A DNA stretch of 34,686 nucleotides from JAQVSH01 sp964349835 (GCA_964349835.1 CAYGID010000017.1:1-34686); one strand, 5' to 3'; shown: positions 17,042 through 25,869, counted from the stretch's first letter. Notes: a model not told the origin generated them from the letters alone. Made by a program: numbers and translations.

Positions 17042-17245
17042 CTATGCTTTTGGGTTAGACATATGAGAATGTATCACTTTCCAATTTCCTTTTATCTTTG
17101 AATACACAAAAGTCCAGGCAAATTCGCCAGTCAAAATGCGACCATCAATTACTTTTGCCGAATACGTTCCATGAGCGGTCAATAAGGCAATGTTTTCATT
17201 CGAGCAAAATTTATTTTGTTTATATCTTTTCGTGTCGCAAATCCT
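17042..17245 (-). pseudogene. Broken NTF2/SnoaL-like (DUF4440-type) gene, 3' part
   Basis: Reading the minus strand to a TAG at 17042-17044 gives NIALLTAHGTYSAKVIDG, then AWTFVYSKIKGNWKVIHSHM and SNPKA. This is the characteristic last two strands of an NTF2-like small protein (SnoaL/DUF4440: W-T-F-V-Y...G-W-K-V-I-H-S-H). An in-frame TGA interrupts it at 17246-17248. The same frame then stays open up to about 17383, where a further ~45 residues may be the degraded N-terminal half. No intact start or complete domain is seen. It converges on the HipA remnant, so 16755-17400 is a stretch of decaying genes. Apart from this remnant and the repeats at 17413-17464, I see no gene in 16995-17488. Confidence 0.6.
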
Positions 17246-17412
17246 TCACGGCTGCCAAATTACAAATATTTCGGATAGATTATCATTTATCTGTTCTCGT
17301 TTTTGAAAATAGTGAGCCCGCCCAATAAGCTTTGAATCAGATGAAAGCTCTTGGCAGCAACGAGGGTAAGAAATTTGATGCATATCGCAATTAATCTAAC
17401 AATTTCTATATT

Positions 17413-17464
17413 ATTGCAGGTATAGAGTAATTATTACTATAATTGCAATGGATTGCAGGTATAG
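17413..17464. repeat. ATTGCA-type repeats and palindrome before the ATPase gene
   Basis: ATTGCAGGTATAG occurs twice (17413-17425 and 17452-17464), 39 bases apart, with a third ATTGCA at 17442-17447. Between them is the palindrome AGTAATTATTACT (17426-17438). The cluster ends 24 bases before the ATG at 17489 and may be a regulatory site for that gene. Confidence 0.55.
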
Positions 17465-17488
17465 CGATAATAACCAACAAAATGAGAT

Positions 17489-18718
17489 ATGGTAAAGTTT
17501 CCAACTGTCTTGCATAGCAGAGACGCCTATATTGAGCGAATAAAACCGTTTATGCGTACACCTATTGTCAAAGTGATGATAGGCCATCGTCGTGTGGGTA
17601 AGAGTTATATTCTTTTCCAACTCATAGCGTTAATTCAAAAAGAAGAGAAGCAGGCCAACGTTATCTATATCAATAAGGAGGATATTGATTTCGTGAATGT
17701 TCTCTCCTACAAAGAATTACACGAATACATCTCGAAACGATTGGTGAGCAACCGTAAAAACTATATTTTCATCGATGAAATTCAGGAAATTGCCGATTTT
17801 AAAATTGCGATCCGCTCTCTTGCGCTTGATGACAATAACGACATATACATTACAGGAAGCAATTCCGAAATGTTTTCGAGCGATCTGGCAAATGAGTTGG
17901 GAGGCAGGTATGTGGAGTTTCGGATTTATAGTCTGTCATATCTGGAATTTTTGAAATTTCACACTTTGCCAAACGATGATGATTCGATGGAGAAGTATGT
18001 TCGTTTCGGAGGATTGCCCTATTTGATTCACCTGCCATTTGATGAAGCGATAGTAATGGAGTATGTTCGTAGTGTCTATTCAACGATTGTTTTGCGAGAT
18101 GTAGTAGAACGCAATAAGATACGCAACACCTCATTTTTGGAGCAATTACTTCGTTTTTTGGCAAATAATATCGGCAGTCTGTTTTCATCAAAGAGCATCA
18201 GCGATTTCTTGAAAAGTCAGAATGTAAAAATGTCACCGTCATTGGTATCCGAATATGCAGACTCTTTAGCTGAAGCATTTATTGTTCATCGTGTGGGGCG
18301 TTACGATATTGCCGGGAAAAAGTTCTTTGAACGAGGCGAGAAATACTTTTTTGAGAATATGGGTATCCGTAATGTGATTGCCGGATACAAACCACAGGAC
18401 AGGGCCAAACGTCTGGAAAATATTGTTTGTAATCACCTGCTATTTTGCGGATATGATGTTAAGGTAGGTGCGCTTTCGACCGAAGAGATTGATTTTGTAT
18501 GCACACGTGCGAATGAAACACTCTATGTGCAAGCGGCAGTAGAACTGTCGAAACCAGAAACCATTACCCGCGAATTTGGTAATTTGCTTAAAATAAAAGA
18601 CAACTACCCTAAAATTGTCGTATCGGGCGAGCGTTCATTCGAGGATAGCTATGAGGGTGTAGCGCACATCTATATTCGCGACTTTTTGTCTTCTACCGTA
18701 ACGTCTAAAATGACATAA
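17489..18718 (+). CDS. AAA_14 / DUF4143 ATP-binding protein
   Basis: A 409-residue P-loop ATPase of the AAA_14-DUF4143 type that is abundant in Bacteroidales. Walker A is GHRRVGKS (residues 32-39) and Walker B is YIFIDEIQE (D96, E97), followed by a sensor segment ITGSNSEMFSSDLANELGGR. The C-terminal part (from about 225) is the DUF4143 winged-helix plus nuclease-like fold, including EEIDFVCTR. The cellular role of this family is not established. The base composition looks more AT-rich than the flanking genes and the gene sits beside gene remnants, which suggests horizontal arrival. ATG 17489 is the natural start; ATG 17482 is out of frame. Confidence 0.85.
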   Translation: MVKFPTVLHSRDAYIERIKPFMRTPIVKVMIGHRRVGKSYILFQLIALIQKEEKQANVIYINKEDIDFVNVLSYKELHEYISKRLVSNRKNYIFIDEIQEIADFKIAIRSLALDDNNDIYITGSNSEMFSSDLANELGGRYVEFRIYSLSYLEFLKFHTLPNDDDSMEKYVRFGGLPYLIHLPFDEAIVMEYVRSVYSTIVLRDVVERNKIRNTSFLEQLLRFLANNIGSLFSSKSISDFLKSQNVKMSPSLVSEYADSLAEAFIVHRVGRYDIAGKKFFERGEKYFFENMGIRNVIAGYKPQDRAKRLENIVCNHLLFCGYDVKVGALSTEEIDFVCTRANETLYVQAAVELSKPETITREFGNLLKIKDNYPKIVVSGERSFEDSYEGVAHIYIRDFLSSTVTSKMT

Positions 18719-18719
18719 A

Positions 18720-18733
18720 GGTTATACGTAACC
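18720..18733. terminator. Small hairpin between convergent genes
   Basis: GGTTA-TACG-TAACC forms a 5-base stem with a four-base loop in the 30-base gap between the ATPase stop and the epimerase stop. It has no clear U-run, so its role as a terminator is only suggested by position. Confidence 0.3.
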
Positions 18734-18748
18734 ATCCTATTACATTCA

Positions 18749-19948
18749 TTACGCTTTGATTCGTTCAATCAGCTCCAGGCACATCCGCCCGTTGTGATAA
18801 GGGCACTTCCAGAAGCCTGCCTTGTCGTTCACTTTGTCCTTCTCACCTCCGGCCGCCACCGACCAGTACCACTCACCGTTCTGTTCGTCGATTAGCTGCT
18901 GTTTGATAAACTGCCAGCTGTTGCAGGCTTTGACGAGGTAATCATCCTTCCCGGAAAGCTGCCAGGCATTGAAAAAACCAACCACCGCCTCTGCCTGAGG
19001 CCACCAGTCGCTCCGGTTGTCCAGATGGCCGGTAACCCGGTCTCTTTCGTTGATCAGCGCGCCGTTGGCATTCAGTCCTTCGACGGCGGCATCTGCAATC
19101 TTCAGCACAACGCCGCGCACGCTCTGAAGGGTTGCTTCGTCGCCCAGCACCAGTACCGCCTCCTCCAGTAGCCAGGAGGCCTCGATGTCGTGCCCGAAGG
19201 AGTGGATGGTCGATTTGCACCGCCACTCCTCATCAAAGAAGAGGTTGAGATGACCGCTCACGGAGTCGATGATATGCTGCAAAAAAATAGCAATCAGGTT
19301 CTTTAGCTGACGCTCCAGCAAGGAATTTTTCCAGACACGAAAGAGGTTGGTGTAGGCTTCCAGGATGTGGAGGTGGGTATTCATTGTCTTCTTCTCGTTG
19401 GCATCCTTCTCGCTCAGCCGCAGGTCGTTGAGCAACACCCATTCGCGGCTGTAGGCTTCTAGGTAGCCATTTTTAACCGTATCGAAGCTGTGATGCTCGA
19501 TAAGTTGGAACAGCTCTTTGGCTTTGGCCAATGCCACCTCATCGCCACTCGCCCGGAAGTACTCCGTGAGCGCGTAGATGAAGAATGCCTGGCTGTAGAT
19601 CTGCTTCTTCGGGTCGGCGGGAGTGCCGTCGGGATGCAGCATCCAATAGGTACCGCCATGCTTCTCATCGAAAAAGTGGTTAAGCAGGTAATCCGCTGCA
19701 CGCCGTGCTTCTGCGAGGTACGCATCAGACTGTAAATGCAATGCTGCCGAAGAGAAGGTCCAGAGAATACGGGCATGTAGAATCCCACCCTTCGGGGCAT
19801 CGGATACCAACCGGTTTGCTCCGGTCATTTGTCCATAGTAACCGCCCCGATCTTTATCGGCCATACGGTTTGCCCAAAATGGGAGAATATTGCAGGTCAG
19901 CTCGTTGTAGAGCTCTTCTTTTAGTTGGTTAATCTCCATTGTTTTCAT
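18749..19948 (-). CDS. Cellobiose 2-epimerase (AGE family)
   Basis: A 399-residue (alpha/alpha)6-barrel AGE-superfamily epimerase without a signal peptide. The two catalytic histidines of cellobiose 2-epimerases are present: H253 in SFGHDIEASW and H385 in PYHNGRMCLEL, 132 residues apart as against 131 in the Ruminococcus enzyme. It interconverts the reducing-end glucose and mannose of beta-1,4 disaccharides. In this operon it should turn mannobiose into mannosyl-glucose, the substrate of the GH130 phosphorylase; it could also act on cellobiose. It is the last gene of the run, 5 bases after the GH94 stop. Cytoplasmic. Confidence 0.9.
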   Translation of the reverse strand: MKTMEINQLKEELYNELTCNILPFWANRMADKDRGGYYGQMTGANRLVSDAPKGGILHARILWTFSSAALHLQSDAYLAEARRAADYLLNHFFDEKHGGTYWMLHPDGTPADPKKQIYSQAFFIYALTEYFRASGDEVALAKAKELFQLIEHHSFDTVKNGYLEAYSREWVLLNDLRLSEKDANEKKTMNTHLHILEAYTNLFRVWKNSLLERQLKNLIAIFLQHIIDSVSGHLNLFFDEEWRCKSTIHSFGHDIEASWLLEEAVLVLGDEATLQSVRGVVLKIADAAVEGLNANGALINERDRVTGHLDNRSDWWPQAEAVVGFFNAWQLSGKDDYLVKACNSWQFIKQQLIDEQNGEWYWSVAAGGEKDKVNDKAGFWKCPYHNGRMCLELIERIKA

Positions 19949-19953
19949 AGCGC

Positions 19954-21828
19954 TTACAGGATCACCTCCACATCGCAGATGCTGCCCACCGGCAAAAGAG
20001 GAATCCGATTGCCCTCTACCTTTTTCCCGTTAAGCAGAACTACTTTTACTCCTTTCATCTTTTTGTTCGGGTTTCTTACCATAATATGGTAGGTTACCCC
20101 CCGAAACTTCCGTGTTATCCGATAGCTGGCCCACTCGGGCGGGATACAGGGGTCAAGTACCAGGCCGTCGTAGTCAGGCCGAATGCCGAGAATATAGTGC
20201 GAAATGGCATAAAAGTTCCAGGCCGCTGTACCGGTAAGCCAGCTATTCTTGGCTTCGCCCGGCCTGAAGGCATCCATTCCGGCTATCATCAGGCTCTCCG
20301 CCTGCGACCCCTCACTCCTGTTTTCGGTGGTCTGAAAACTCTCGTCGGGGTTGTCGGAGAAGCAGTTGAGATTAAGACAGTCGTTCCAGTCGGCTCTACC
20401 GATAAGAGGCAGGCCATGCGGCCCCAGGTGATGAATTACATGGTTGAATGAGACAGTGAGGTGTTCTAAAAGCGTTACTTCCGAGCCCGGCTCGTTGTCG
20501 AACGGTACCGCCACATCCAATATGCCAAAGTCGCCCGTCTCCTTGATGTAGGCAATTGTCCCAAAGATAAGCCAGAGCGGGTCGTCGTTAAAGCCACCTC
20601 CTATCTCGTTGTTTCCTTTTTTGGTGAGGGGTTGGTACTGATGATTGCAGGAGCCGTCGGGAAACTGGGTGGAGGCAATGTCGATAATCCGCTCACGTGC
20701 CCGCTCAGGAATCTGGTGCACAAATCCAAGCAAATCCTGGTTAGAATCACGAAAACCCATCCCGCGGCCGATGCCACTCTCAAAGAAGGATGCCGAACGA
20801 GAGAAGTTGAAGGTAATCATGCACTGGTACTGGTTCCAAATGTTTACCATCCGGTCCAGTTTCTCCTCCTGGGTCTTTACCCGGAAGTTGCCCAGCAGTC
20901 GATCCCAATAGGCCCCGAGTGCTGCAAACGCATTGTCCACTTTCTCTACGCTATCGAAACGGGCAATCGTGGCTTTAGCCTTGCTTTTGTTGATGACACC
21001 CTTGCTCTCCCATTTTTCCTCCGGCTCGTTCTCCTCGTAGCCCAGCAGGAAGATCAGCTCTCTTCGCTCACCCGGTTCCAGTTCCACTTCCAGGTAGTGC
21101 GAGGCGATGGGCGACCAGCCATGTGCCACCGTGTTTCGAGGCATGCCTTCGAGCACGGTTTGAGGCTCATCGAAGCCGTTGTGGAGGCCAAAGAACGATT
21201 CCCTGTCGGTATCGAAGCCCTGCATAGGTTGGTTGACCGAGTAGTAGGCGTAGTGGTTGCGACGCTCCCGGTATTCGGTCTTGTGGTAGATTACCGACCC
21301 CTCCACCTCCACCTCACCGGTGGAGAAGTTGCGTTGGAAGTTCTCCATATCGGCGGCGGCATTCCAGAGGCACCACTCTGCGAAGGAGAAGATCTGCAGC
21401 TTTTTCGTGTCGTTGCTGTTGTTACGCACCGTTACCTTTTGCACCTCCGCCCGGGTGTGCAGGGGAACAAAAAAGAGCACCCCAACCTCCACGCCGTTTT
21501 TGACACCCTTAATCCGGGTGTAGCCCATCCCGTGACGACACTCGTAGTTGTCTAGTTCGCTCTTGCAGGGCTTCCAGCCGGGGTTCCAGAGGGTCTCCCC
21601 ATCCCTGATGTAGAAGTAGCGCCCGCCACTGTCTATCGGCACGTTATTGTAGCGATAGCGGGTAAGACGGCGGAACTTAGCATCCTTGTAAAAGGAATAG
21701 CCTCCTGCCGTGTTCGATATCAGGCCGAAAAAATCCTCATTCCCTAAGTAGTTGATCCAAGGCCAGGGGGTGCGGGGGTTGGTGATCACATACTCCCGCC
21801 TGGTATCGTCGAAGAAGCCAAACTGCAT
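19954..21828 (-). CDS. GH94 cellobiose phosphorylase, apparently internally deleted
   Basis: The N-terminus (MQFGFFDDTRREYVITNPRT) and C-terminus (GEAKNSWLTGTAAWNF, then RPDYDGLVLDP) are clear cellobiose phosphorylase. Cellobiose phosphorylases run to about 800-820 residues; this one has 624. The general-acid motif GRADWNDCLN is kept, and the text proceeds normally to RSEGSQAESLMIAG (MIAG at residues 514-517), then jumps to MDAFRPGEAKNSW. In full-length relatives some 180-200 residues lie between these points, including the GIFCHNNPW segment with a phosphate-binding histidine. The frame is preserved. A full enzyme would phosphorolyse cellobiose to glucose-1-phosphate and glucose; this version should not fold or bind phosphate normally. 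Cytoplasmic, no signal peptide. Confidence 0.85.
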   Translation of the reverse strand: MQFGFFDDTRREYVITNPRTPWPWINYLGNEDFFGLISNTAGGYSFYKDAKFRRLTRYRYNNVPIDSGGRYFYIRDGETLWNPGWKPCKSELDNYECRHGMGYTRIKGVKNGVEVGVLFFVPLHTRAEVQKVTVRNNSNDTKKLQIFSFAEWCLWNAAADMENFQRNFSTGEVEVEGSVIYHKTEYRERRNHYAYYSVNQPMQGFDTDRESFFGLHNGFDEPQTVLEGMPRNTVAHGWSPIASHYLEVELEPGERRELIFLLGYEENEPEEKWESKGVINKSKAKATIARFDSVEKVDNAFAALGAYWDRLLGNFRVKTQEEKLDRMVNIWNQYQCMITFNFSRSASFFESGIGRGMGFRDSNQDLLGFVHQIPERARERIIDIASTQFPDGSCNHQYQPLTKKGNNEIGGGFNDDPLWLIFGTIAYIKETGDFGILDVAVPFDNEPGSEVTLLEHLTVSFNHVIHHLGPHGLPLIGRADWNDCLNLNCFSDNPDESFQTTENRSEGSQAESLMIAGMDAFRPGEAKNSWLTGTAAWNFYAISHYILGIRPDYDGLVLDPCIPPEWASYRITRKFRGVTYHIMVRNPNKKMKGVKVVLLNGKKVEGNRIPLLPVGSICDVEVIL

Positions 21829-21860
21829 AATCCTGATCTTTGGTGGTTGTAAAAGATTTC

Positions 21861-23285
21861 CTATTTCAATTGCGCTTTTGCTCTTTTCTCTTCCAACAGC
21901 TCGTAATTCTCTCTTACCTTTTTATCCGACAGCGGGTAGAAGAACATCCCGATGAATGCCAACAAACAACATACAGAAGGAAGCAACGAGATCATAAACT
22001 GCTCTCCGCGAATGGTTTCGGCGGCTTGCTGTGCGGCGTCGGGCATATACTTGAAGTAGGCCAGCATCCAACCGCTCAGGGCGGCACCGAGTGCCCATCC
22101 CAGTTTTTGCGACATGGAGGAGGAGGAGAAAATCAGGCCACTGGCGCGGCGGCCGGTGATTAGCTCCTGATGATCTACAATGTCGGAGAACATCGACCAG
22201 AGCAGGGGCAATACGTAACCGGCAAATATAGAGATGCAGAACTGCAAAATCAGGATAAAGGTGATGTCCTTAGGGATGTAAAAGAAGGCTGTACTCAGCA
22301 TACCGGCAATCAGAATGGCAATCATATAGGTTCGCCTCTTGCCGTAACGGGCCGAAATGGAGGGAGCGAGCATCACTCCCAGGAGGTTGGCCGCCTGTCC
22401 CACCAGAAAGTAGATGGTGGTCATATCCCAGCCGGTGCCGGCCATGCGGTAGCTAGCCTGCACGTAGTCGCGGAAGTAGTAGATGGCCACGCTGTCGCGT
22501 ATGGCATTAAAAAGCAGTGCTGCCAGTCCGGTGCCCACCAATATCCACCAGGGTGAATTTTTTAAGAGATTTTTCAGATCTTGCTTTACCGAGATATTCT
22601 CTTCGCTTTCAATCTGCACTACCCGCTCCTTGGTCCAGGCAAAACAGAGCAGGAAGAGTACAATACAGATTACTCCGATGGCGCCAACGCCCAGTACCCA
22701 CCCCACCGGGTGGGTGCTGACCGAAGTCTCGGCCACCCCGTTTGCCGCAACTACAACATCACCGCCAAAGTGCTTCGCAAAGAAGTCAATCAGCGGCTGA
22801 AGCAGCATGAAGGTGACAAAGCTGCCGATGAAGGCAAACGACATCCGATAGGAGGAGAGGGTATTCCGCTCACGGGGATCGGAAGAGATGACCCCCAATA
22901 GCGATGCGTAGGGGACGTTAATCAACGAGTAGATCACCATCATCAGAGAGTAGGTGATATAGGCGTAAATCAGCTTGCCGGTCTGTCCGAAATCGGGTGT
23001 AAAAAAGGTTATAACACCCATCACCGCAAAGGGAATTGCAAACCAGAGCAGGTAGGGGCGGTATTTTCCCCAGCGTGTTTTGGTGCGATCGCTCATGATA
23101 CCGACAAAGAGATCGAAAAACGAATCCCAGAGTCTGGCAATCAGGAACATGGTGCCGGCGGCAGCCGCAGTAATTCCAAACACATCGGTGTAGAAAAAGA
23201 GGGAGTACATCCCAAAAATCTTCCAGAACATGGAGGAGGCGGCATCGCCGAAGCCGTAGCCAATTTTTTCCTTTAAGGTAATCAT
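21861..23285 (-). CDS. GPH-family (MFS) sugar:cation symporter
   Basis: A 474-residue transporter with about 12 hydrophobic helices. The GPH/MelB signature is evident near the N-terminus: RLWDSFFDLFVGIMSDRT, then RWGKYRPYLLW. The mid-loop (EENISVKQDLKNLLKNSPWW) is the usual cytoplasmic linker. In the Bacteroides fragilis mannan cluster a similar symporter sits between the epimerase and the mannosylglucose phosphorylase genes. By that analogy it should import beta-1,4-mannobiose (and possibly cellobiose) across the inner membrane. The substrate is inferred from neighbours only. Confidence 0.88.
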   Translation of the reverse strand: MITLKEKIGYGFGDAASSMFWKIFGMYSLFFYTDVFGITAAAAGTMFLIARLWDSFFDLFVGIMSDRTKTRWGKYRPYLLWFAIPFAVMGVITFFTPDFGQTGKLIYAYITYSLMMVIYSLINVPYASLLGVISSDPRERNTLSSYRMSFAFIGSFVTFMLLQPLIDFFAKHFGGDVVVAANGVAETSVSTHPVGWVLGVGAIGVICIVLFLLCFAWTKERVVQIESEENISVKQDLKNLLKNSPWWILVGTGLAALLFNAIRDSVAIYYFRDYVQASYRMAGTGWDMTTIYFLVGQAANLLGVMLAPSISARYGKRRTYMIAILIAGMLSTAFFYIPKDITFILILQFCISIFAGYVLPLLWSMFSDIVDHQELITGRRASGLIFSSSSMSQKLGWALGAALSGWMLAYFKYMPDAAQQAAETIRGEQFMISLLPSVCCLLAFIGMFFYPLSDKKVRENYELLEEKRAKAQLK

Positions 23286-23326
23286 CTCAGTGGGTTTTCG
23301 TGTATCCGGGCAGAAGCAACCCGTTG

Positions 23327-24508
23327 TTAATCGATGGTTTTCAAAATTTCAAGATTCTTTTCTATCTGCTTTTTCAGTGTCCGAACCGACGCACCCGAGG
23401 TGAGCCCGTCTTCCGGGGTATGTAGGCAGTAGTCAACCAGTCGTTCTACGGTGGTAGTGGCCACATGCATCCGGGTGTCGGACGAGGCGTAGTAGATATA
23501 GAGCGTGCCATCCTCATCGGCAATCCAGCCATTGCTGAAGAGCACGTTCGAGACATCACCCACACGCTCGTCACCTTCAGGTGCCATAAAGTAGCCACCC
23601 GGGGCTGCAATCTGCTTCGAGGGATCTTCGAGCGAAGTCATGTACAGATACAGTACATATCGCAAACCTGCAGCACATCCCCGCACGCCGTGTGCCAGAT
23701 GGAGCCACCCCTGCGGTGTTTTGATGGGTGCCGGCCCCTCGCCGTTTTTCACCTCCTTGATGGTATGGTAGTAACGACGGTCTATAATCGTCTCCTCTTT
23801 CACCTCGGCACAGGTCATATCATCGATGAGTGCCCAGCCAATTCCCTGACCGTTTCCGGCATCGATAAAGCCATCCTGCGGCCGGGTATAAAGGGCATAC
23901 TTTCCGTTAACAAACTCGGGGTGGAGCACCACGTTACGCTGCTGGCTAACCGACACCAGGTCGGGCAGTCGTTCCCACGTAATCAGATCTTTGGTGCGAA
24001 CAATGCCCGCAGCTGCTTTCGCCCTGGAGAGATCGCCGGGCTCGGCACTCTCGTCGAACCGCTCAACACAGAAGATGCCATAAATAGAGCCATCTTCATG
24101 GGCGGTGAGCCGCATGTCGTACATATTGGTAGCAGGATCTTTGGTCTCGGGAATCTCCACCGGGAAATCCCAAAAACGAAAGTTATCGGTACCGTTGGGG
24201 CTCTCGGCAATGGCGAAGAACGACTTGCGGTCGGCTCCCTCCACACGTACCATCAACAGATAGCGACCATTCCATTTGATGGCGCCGGAGTTCATAGTAG
24301 CATTCATGCCAATCCGCTCCATCAGCAAGGGGTTGCTTTGCTCATCAAAATCGTATCGCCAGTGCAGAGGGGTGTGCGCGGCGGTGAGCACCGGGTAGCG
24401 GTAGCGGCAATACCAGCCGTTTCCCTCATCTAAGGGCTGGTTCTTACGGGCAAGGAGGCTCTCTTGTGCCTCAAACTTCTTTTTGATTTGTTGTTTATAT
24501 AACTGCAT
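23327..24508 (-). CDS. GH130 4-O-beta-D-mannosyl-D-glucose phosphorylase
   Basis: A 393-residue five-bladed propeller enzyme of GH130 subfamily 1 type. D131 in NMYDMRL falls at exactly the position of the general acid in the B. fragilis mannosylglucose phosphorylase, and the N-terminal extension (MQLYKQQIKKKF...) is the oligomerisation helix of that subfamily. It cleaves mannosyl-beta-1,4-glucose with phosphate to give mannose-1-phosphate and glucose. Cytoplasmic. Together with the epimerase and the symporter nearby it forms the phosphorolytic mannobiose pathway. Very secure at family level, good at substrate level. Confidence 0.93.
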   Translation of the reverse strand: MQLYKQQIKKKFEAQESLLARKNQPLDEGNGWYCRYRYPVLTAAHTPLHWRYDFDEQSNPLLMERIGMNATMNSGAIKWNGRYLLMVRVEGADRKSFFAIAESPNGTDNFRFWDFPVEIPETKDPATNMYDMRLTAHEDGSIYGIFCVERFDESAEPGDLSRAKAAAGIVRTKDLITWERLPDLVSVSQQRNVVLHPEFVNGKYALYTRPQDGFIDAGNGQGIGWALIDDMTCAEVKEETIIDRRYYHTIKEVKNGEGPAPIKTPQGWLHLAHGVRGCAAGLRYVLYLYMTSLEDPSKQIAAPGGYFMAPEGDERVGDVSNVLFSNGWIADEDGTLYIYYASSDTRMHVATTTVERLVDYCLHTPEDGLTSGASVRTLKKQIEKNLEILKTID

Positions 24509-24526
24509 TATTTTGTGCTTTATTAG

Positions 24527-25804
24527 TTACCGGCCAAACATTGCATATACCTTGCTCAAAAACGGCGGAAACAAGAATTCGTTGCGGGGCATATTGATAT
24601 AGTACAGGGCAATCATATTGTTTGCCGGATCAATAATGTACTGCGTGCCATACATACCTCCCCAGGCGAAAGCGGTATTCGACACTTCGCGAGTGGGCTT
24701 CTTCTGCTCGTTATAGAGTTCGAAACCCAGCCCAAACTGAAAACCTTTTCCTCCTGAATTCACTTCCGGTAACCGATTGATGGTTGTCATCAGTTCGACA
24801 GTTTCCGGTTTCAAAATGCGATGGCCATTAAACTCACCCTTATTCAAGAGCATCTGGCAGAATTTTGCATAGTCCTCTATCGGTCCGTTCAGTCCGCTTG
24901 CGCCTTCGCAAAAAGTCTGTACTTTGCCAACGGCCATCTCGCTAAACATATTCGATGCAGGCTCAATTTTTCCATTATTTAAACTGTAGGCCTTTACGAA
25001 TTTTCTCAGTGCTTCGGGCTCGTAATACCAATCAGTATTGTTCATTCCCAGAGGAATAAGTACCGTTTCTTTGATATATTCACGCAAAGTTTTCCCCGAG
25101 ATTCGTTCAATCATATAGGCCAGCATATTGGTGCTTATATGATAGCTATACTCTGTACCCGGATCAAAACCAAGGGGCTTTTTAGCCAAATTGAGCATTC
25201 CGTCTTTTAGATACCTTGCCCCATTACCCGCGCCGGCAGGAGCAGCAGCTCTTGGGCGTTCCGTACCGCGGATTTTGCCGGCTAATCCGGCATTAAGCCC
25301 CGACGAGTGCGACATCAGGTGCACAAATGTCATAGGCGAAGCAACCGGACGGGTTTCGTAGGTACCATCTTCGTTCACTTTGGTTACAACCTGATTGGGA
25401 ATTTCCGGGAAGTATTTCGATACAGGATCGTTAATCGAGACCAATCCTTTTTCGACAAGGGTCATGAAGGCTACAGTAGTAATGGCTTTGGTTTGCGAAA
25501 ACAAAATGTAGTAATCATCGACAGTAGCCGGTATCTTATTTTCGATATCCTTCCATCCAAAGGCCTTCTTATAGACCACATTACCACCTTTGGCAACAAA
25601 AGCGGTTACACAACTCAGCTTATTATTGTCGATAAATCCCTGCAACAATGAATCGAGGCTTTTCACCCGCTGTTCATCAATGCCCGATCCGGCAAGATTG
25701 GTTATTGGCGTAAAATGCTGCGGCGTAGTTGCCACTTGTGCAAAGGCACAATGACCCACAAAAATTGCAGCAATCAGAATAAGGAATAGCTTCTTAGTTT
25801 TCAT
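24527..25804 (-). CDS. Exported beta-lactamase-fold serine hydrolase
   Basis: A 425-residue protein with a signal peptide (cleavage near AFAQ). The beta-lactamase/class C fold is shown by S103-x-x-K106 in FSQTKA, a catalytic Tyr in the EYSYHISTN segment, and a late GFQFGLGFEL strand. Such proteins include esterases, D-peptidases and transglycosylases as well as true beta-lactamases. Within a glycan operon an esterase acting on acetylated mannan or on a side ester is a reasonable guess, but nothing in the sequence proves it. It is 18 bases upstream of the GH130 gene. Confidence 0.85.
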   Translation of the reverse strand: MKTKKLFLILIAAIFVGHCAFAQVATTPQHFTPITNLAGSGIDEQRVKSLDSLLQGFIDNNKLSCVTAFVAKGGNVVYKKAFGWKDIENKIPATVDDYYILFSQTKAITTVAFMTLVEKGLVSINDPVSKYFPEIPNQVVTKVNEDGTYETRPVASPMTFVHLMSHSSGLNAGLAGKIRGTERPRAAAPAGAGNGARYLKDGMLNLAKKPLGFDPGTEYSYHISTNMLAYMIERISGKTLREYIKETVLIPLGMNNTDWYYEPEALRKFVKAYSLNNGKIEPASNMFSEMAVGKVQTFCEGASGLNGPIEDYAKFCQMLLNKGEFNGHRILKPETVELMTTINRLPEVNSGGKGFQFGLGFELYNEQKKPTREVSNTAFAWGGMYGTQYIIDPANNMIALYYINMPRNEFLFPPFLSKVYAMFGR

Positions 25805-25840
25805 CTGTTTACGGATAGATGTAGCGGTTTAATAAATGGG

Positions 25841-25857
25841 TGATCAGAACCTGATCA
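25841..25857. repeat. Intergenic hairpin between the GH2 and serine hydrolase genes
   Basis: TGATCAG-AAC-CTGATCA is a perfect 7-base inverted repeat with a three-base loop, 12 bases after the GH2 stop on the transcribed strand. No U-run follows. It could limit transcript decay or adjust expression between the upstream and downstream halves of the operon. Confidence 0.5.
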
Positions 25858-25869
25858 TTTGGGCTTTCA

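Noticed and set aside
17093..17100. TATCTTTG, a perfect -7 element on the plus strand
   Set aside because: It falls inside the NTF2-like remnant, has no -33 partner at 19-21 bases and no gene close downstream.
17098..17328. 76-codon plus-strand frame in the gap before the ATPase
   Set aside because: It lies antisense to the NTF2-like remnant and has no recognisable protein pattern.
20632..21555. 307-codon plus-strand frame opposite GH94
   Set aside because: Antisense shadow of a clear GH94 reading frame; composition is that of a complementary strand, no domain seen.
23465..24433. 322-codon plus-strand frame opposite GH130
   Set aside because: Shadow of the well-supported GH130 gene, whose catalytic D131 is in place.
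24527..25804. Calling the serine hydrolase an antibiotic beta-lactamase
   Set aside because: The SxxK/Tyr fold is shared by esterases and peptidases, and the gene is embedded in a glycan operon.
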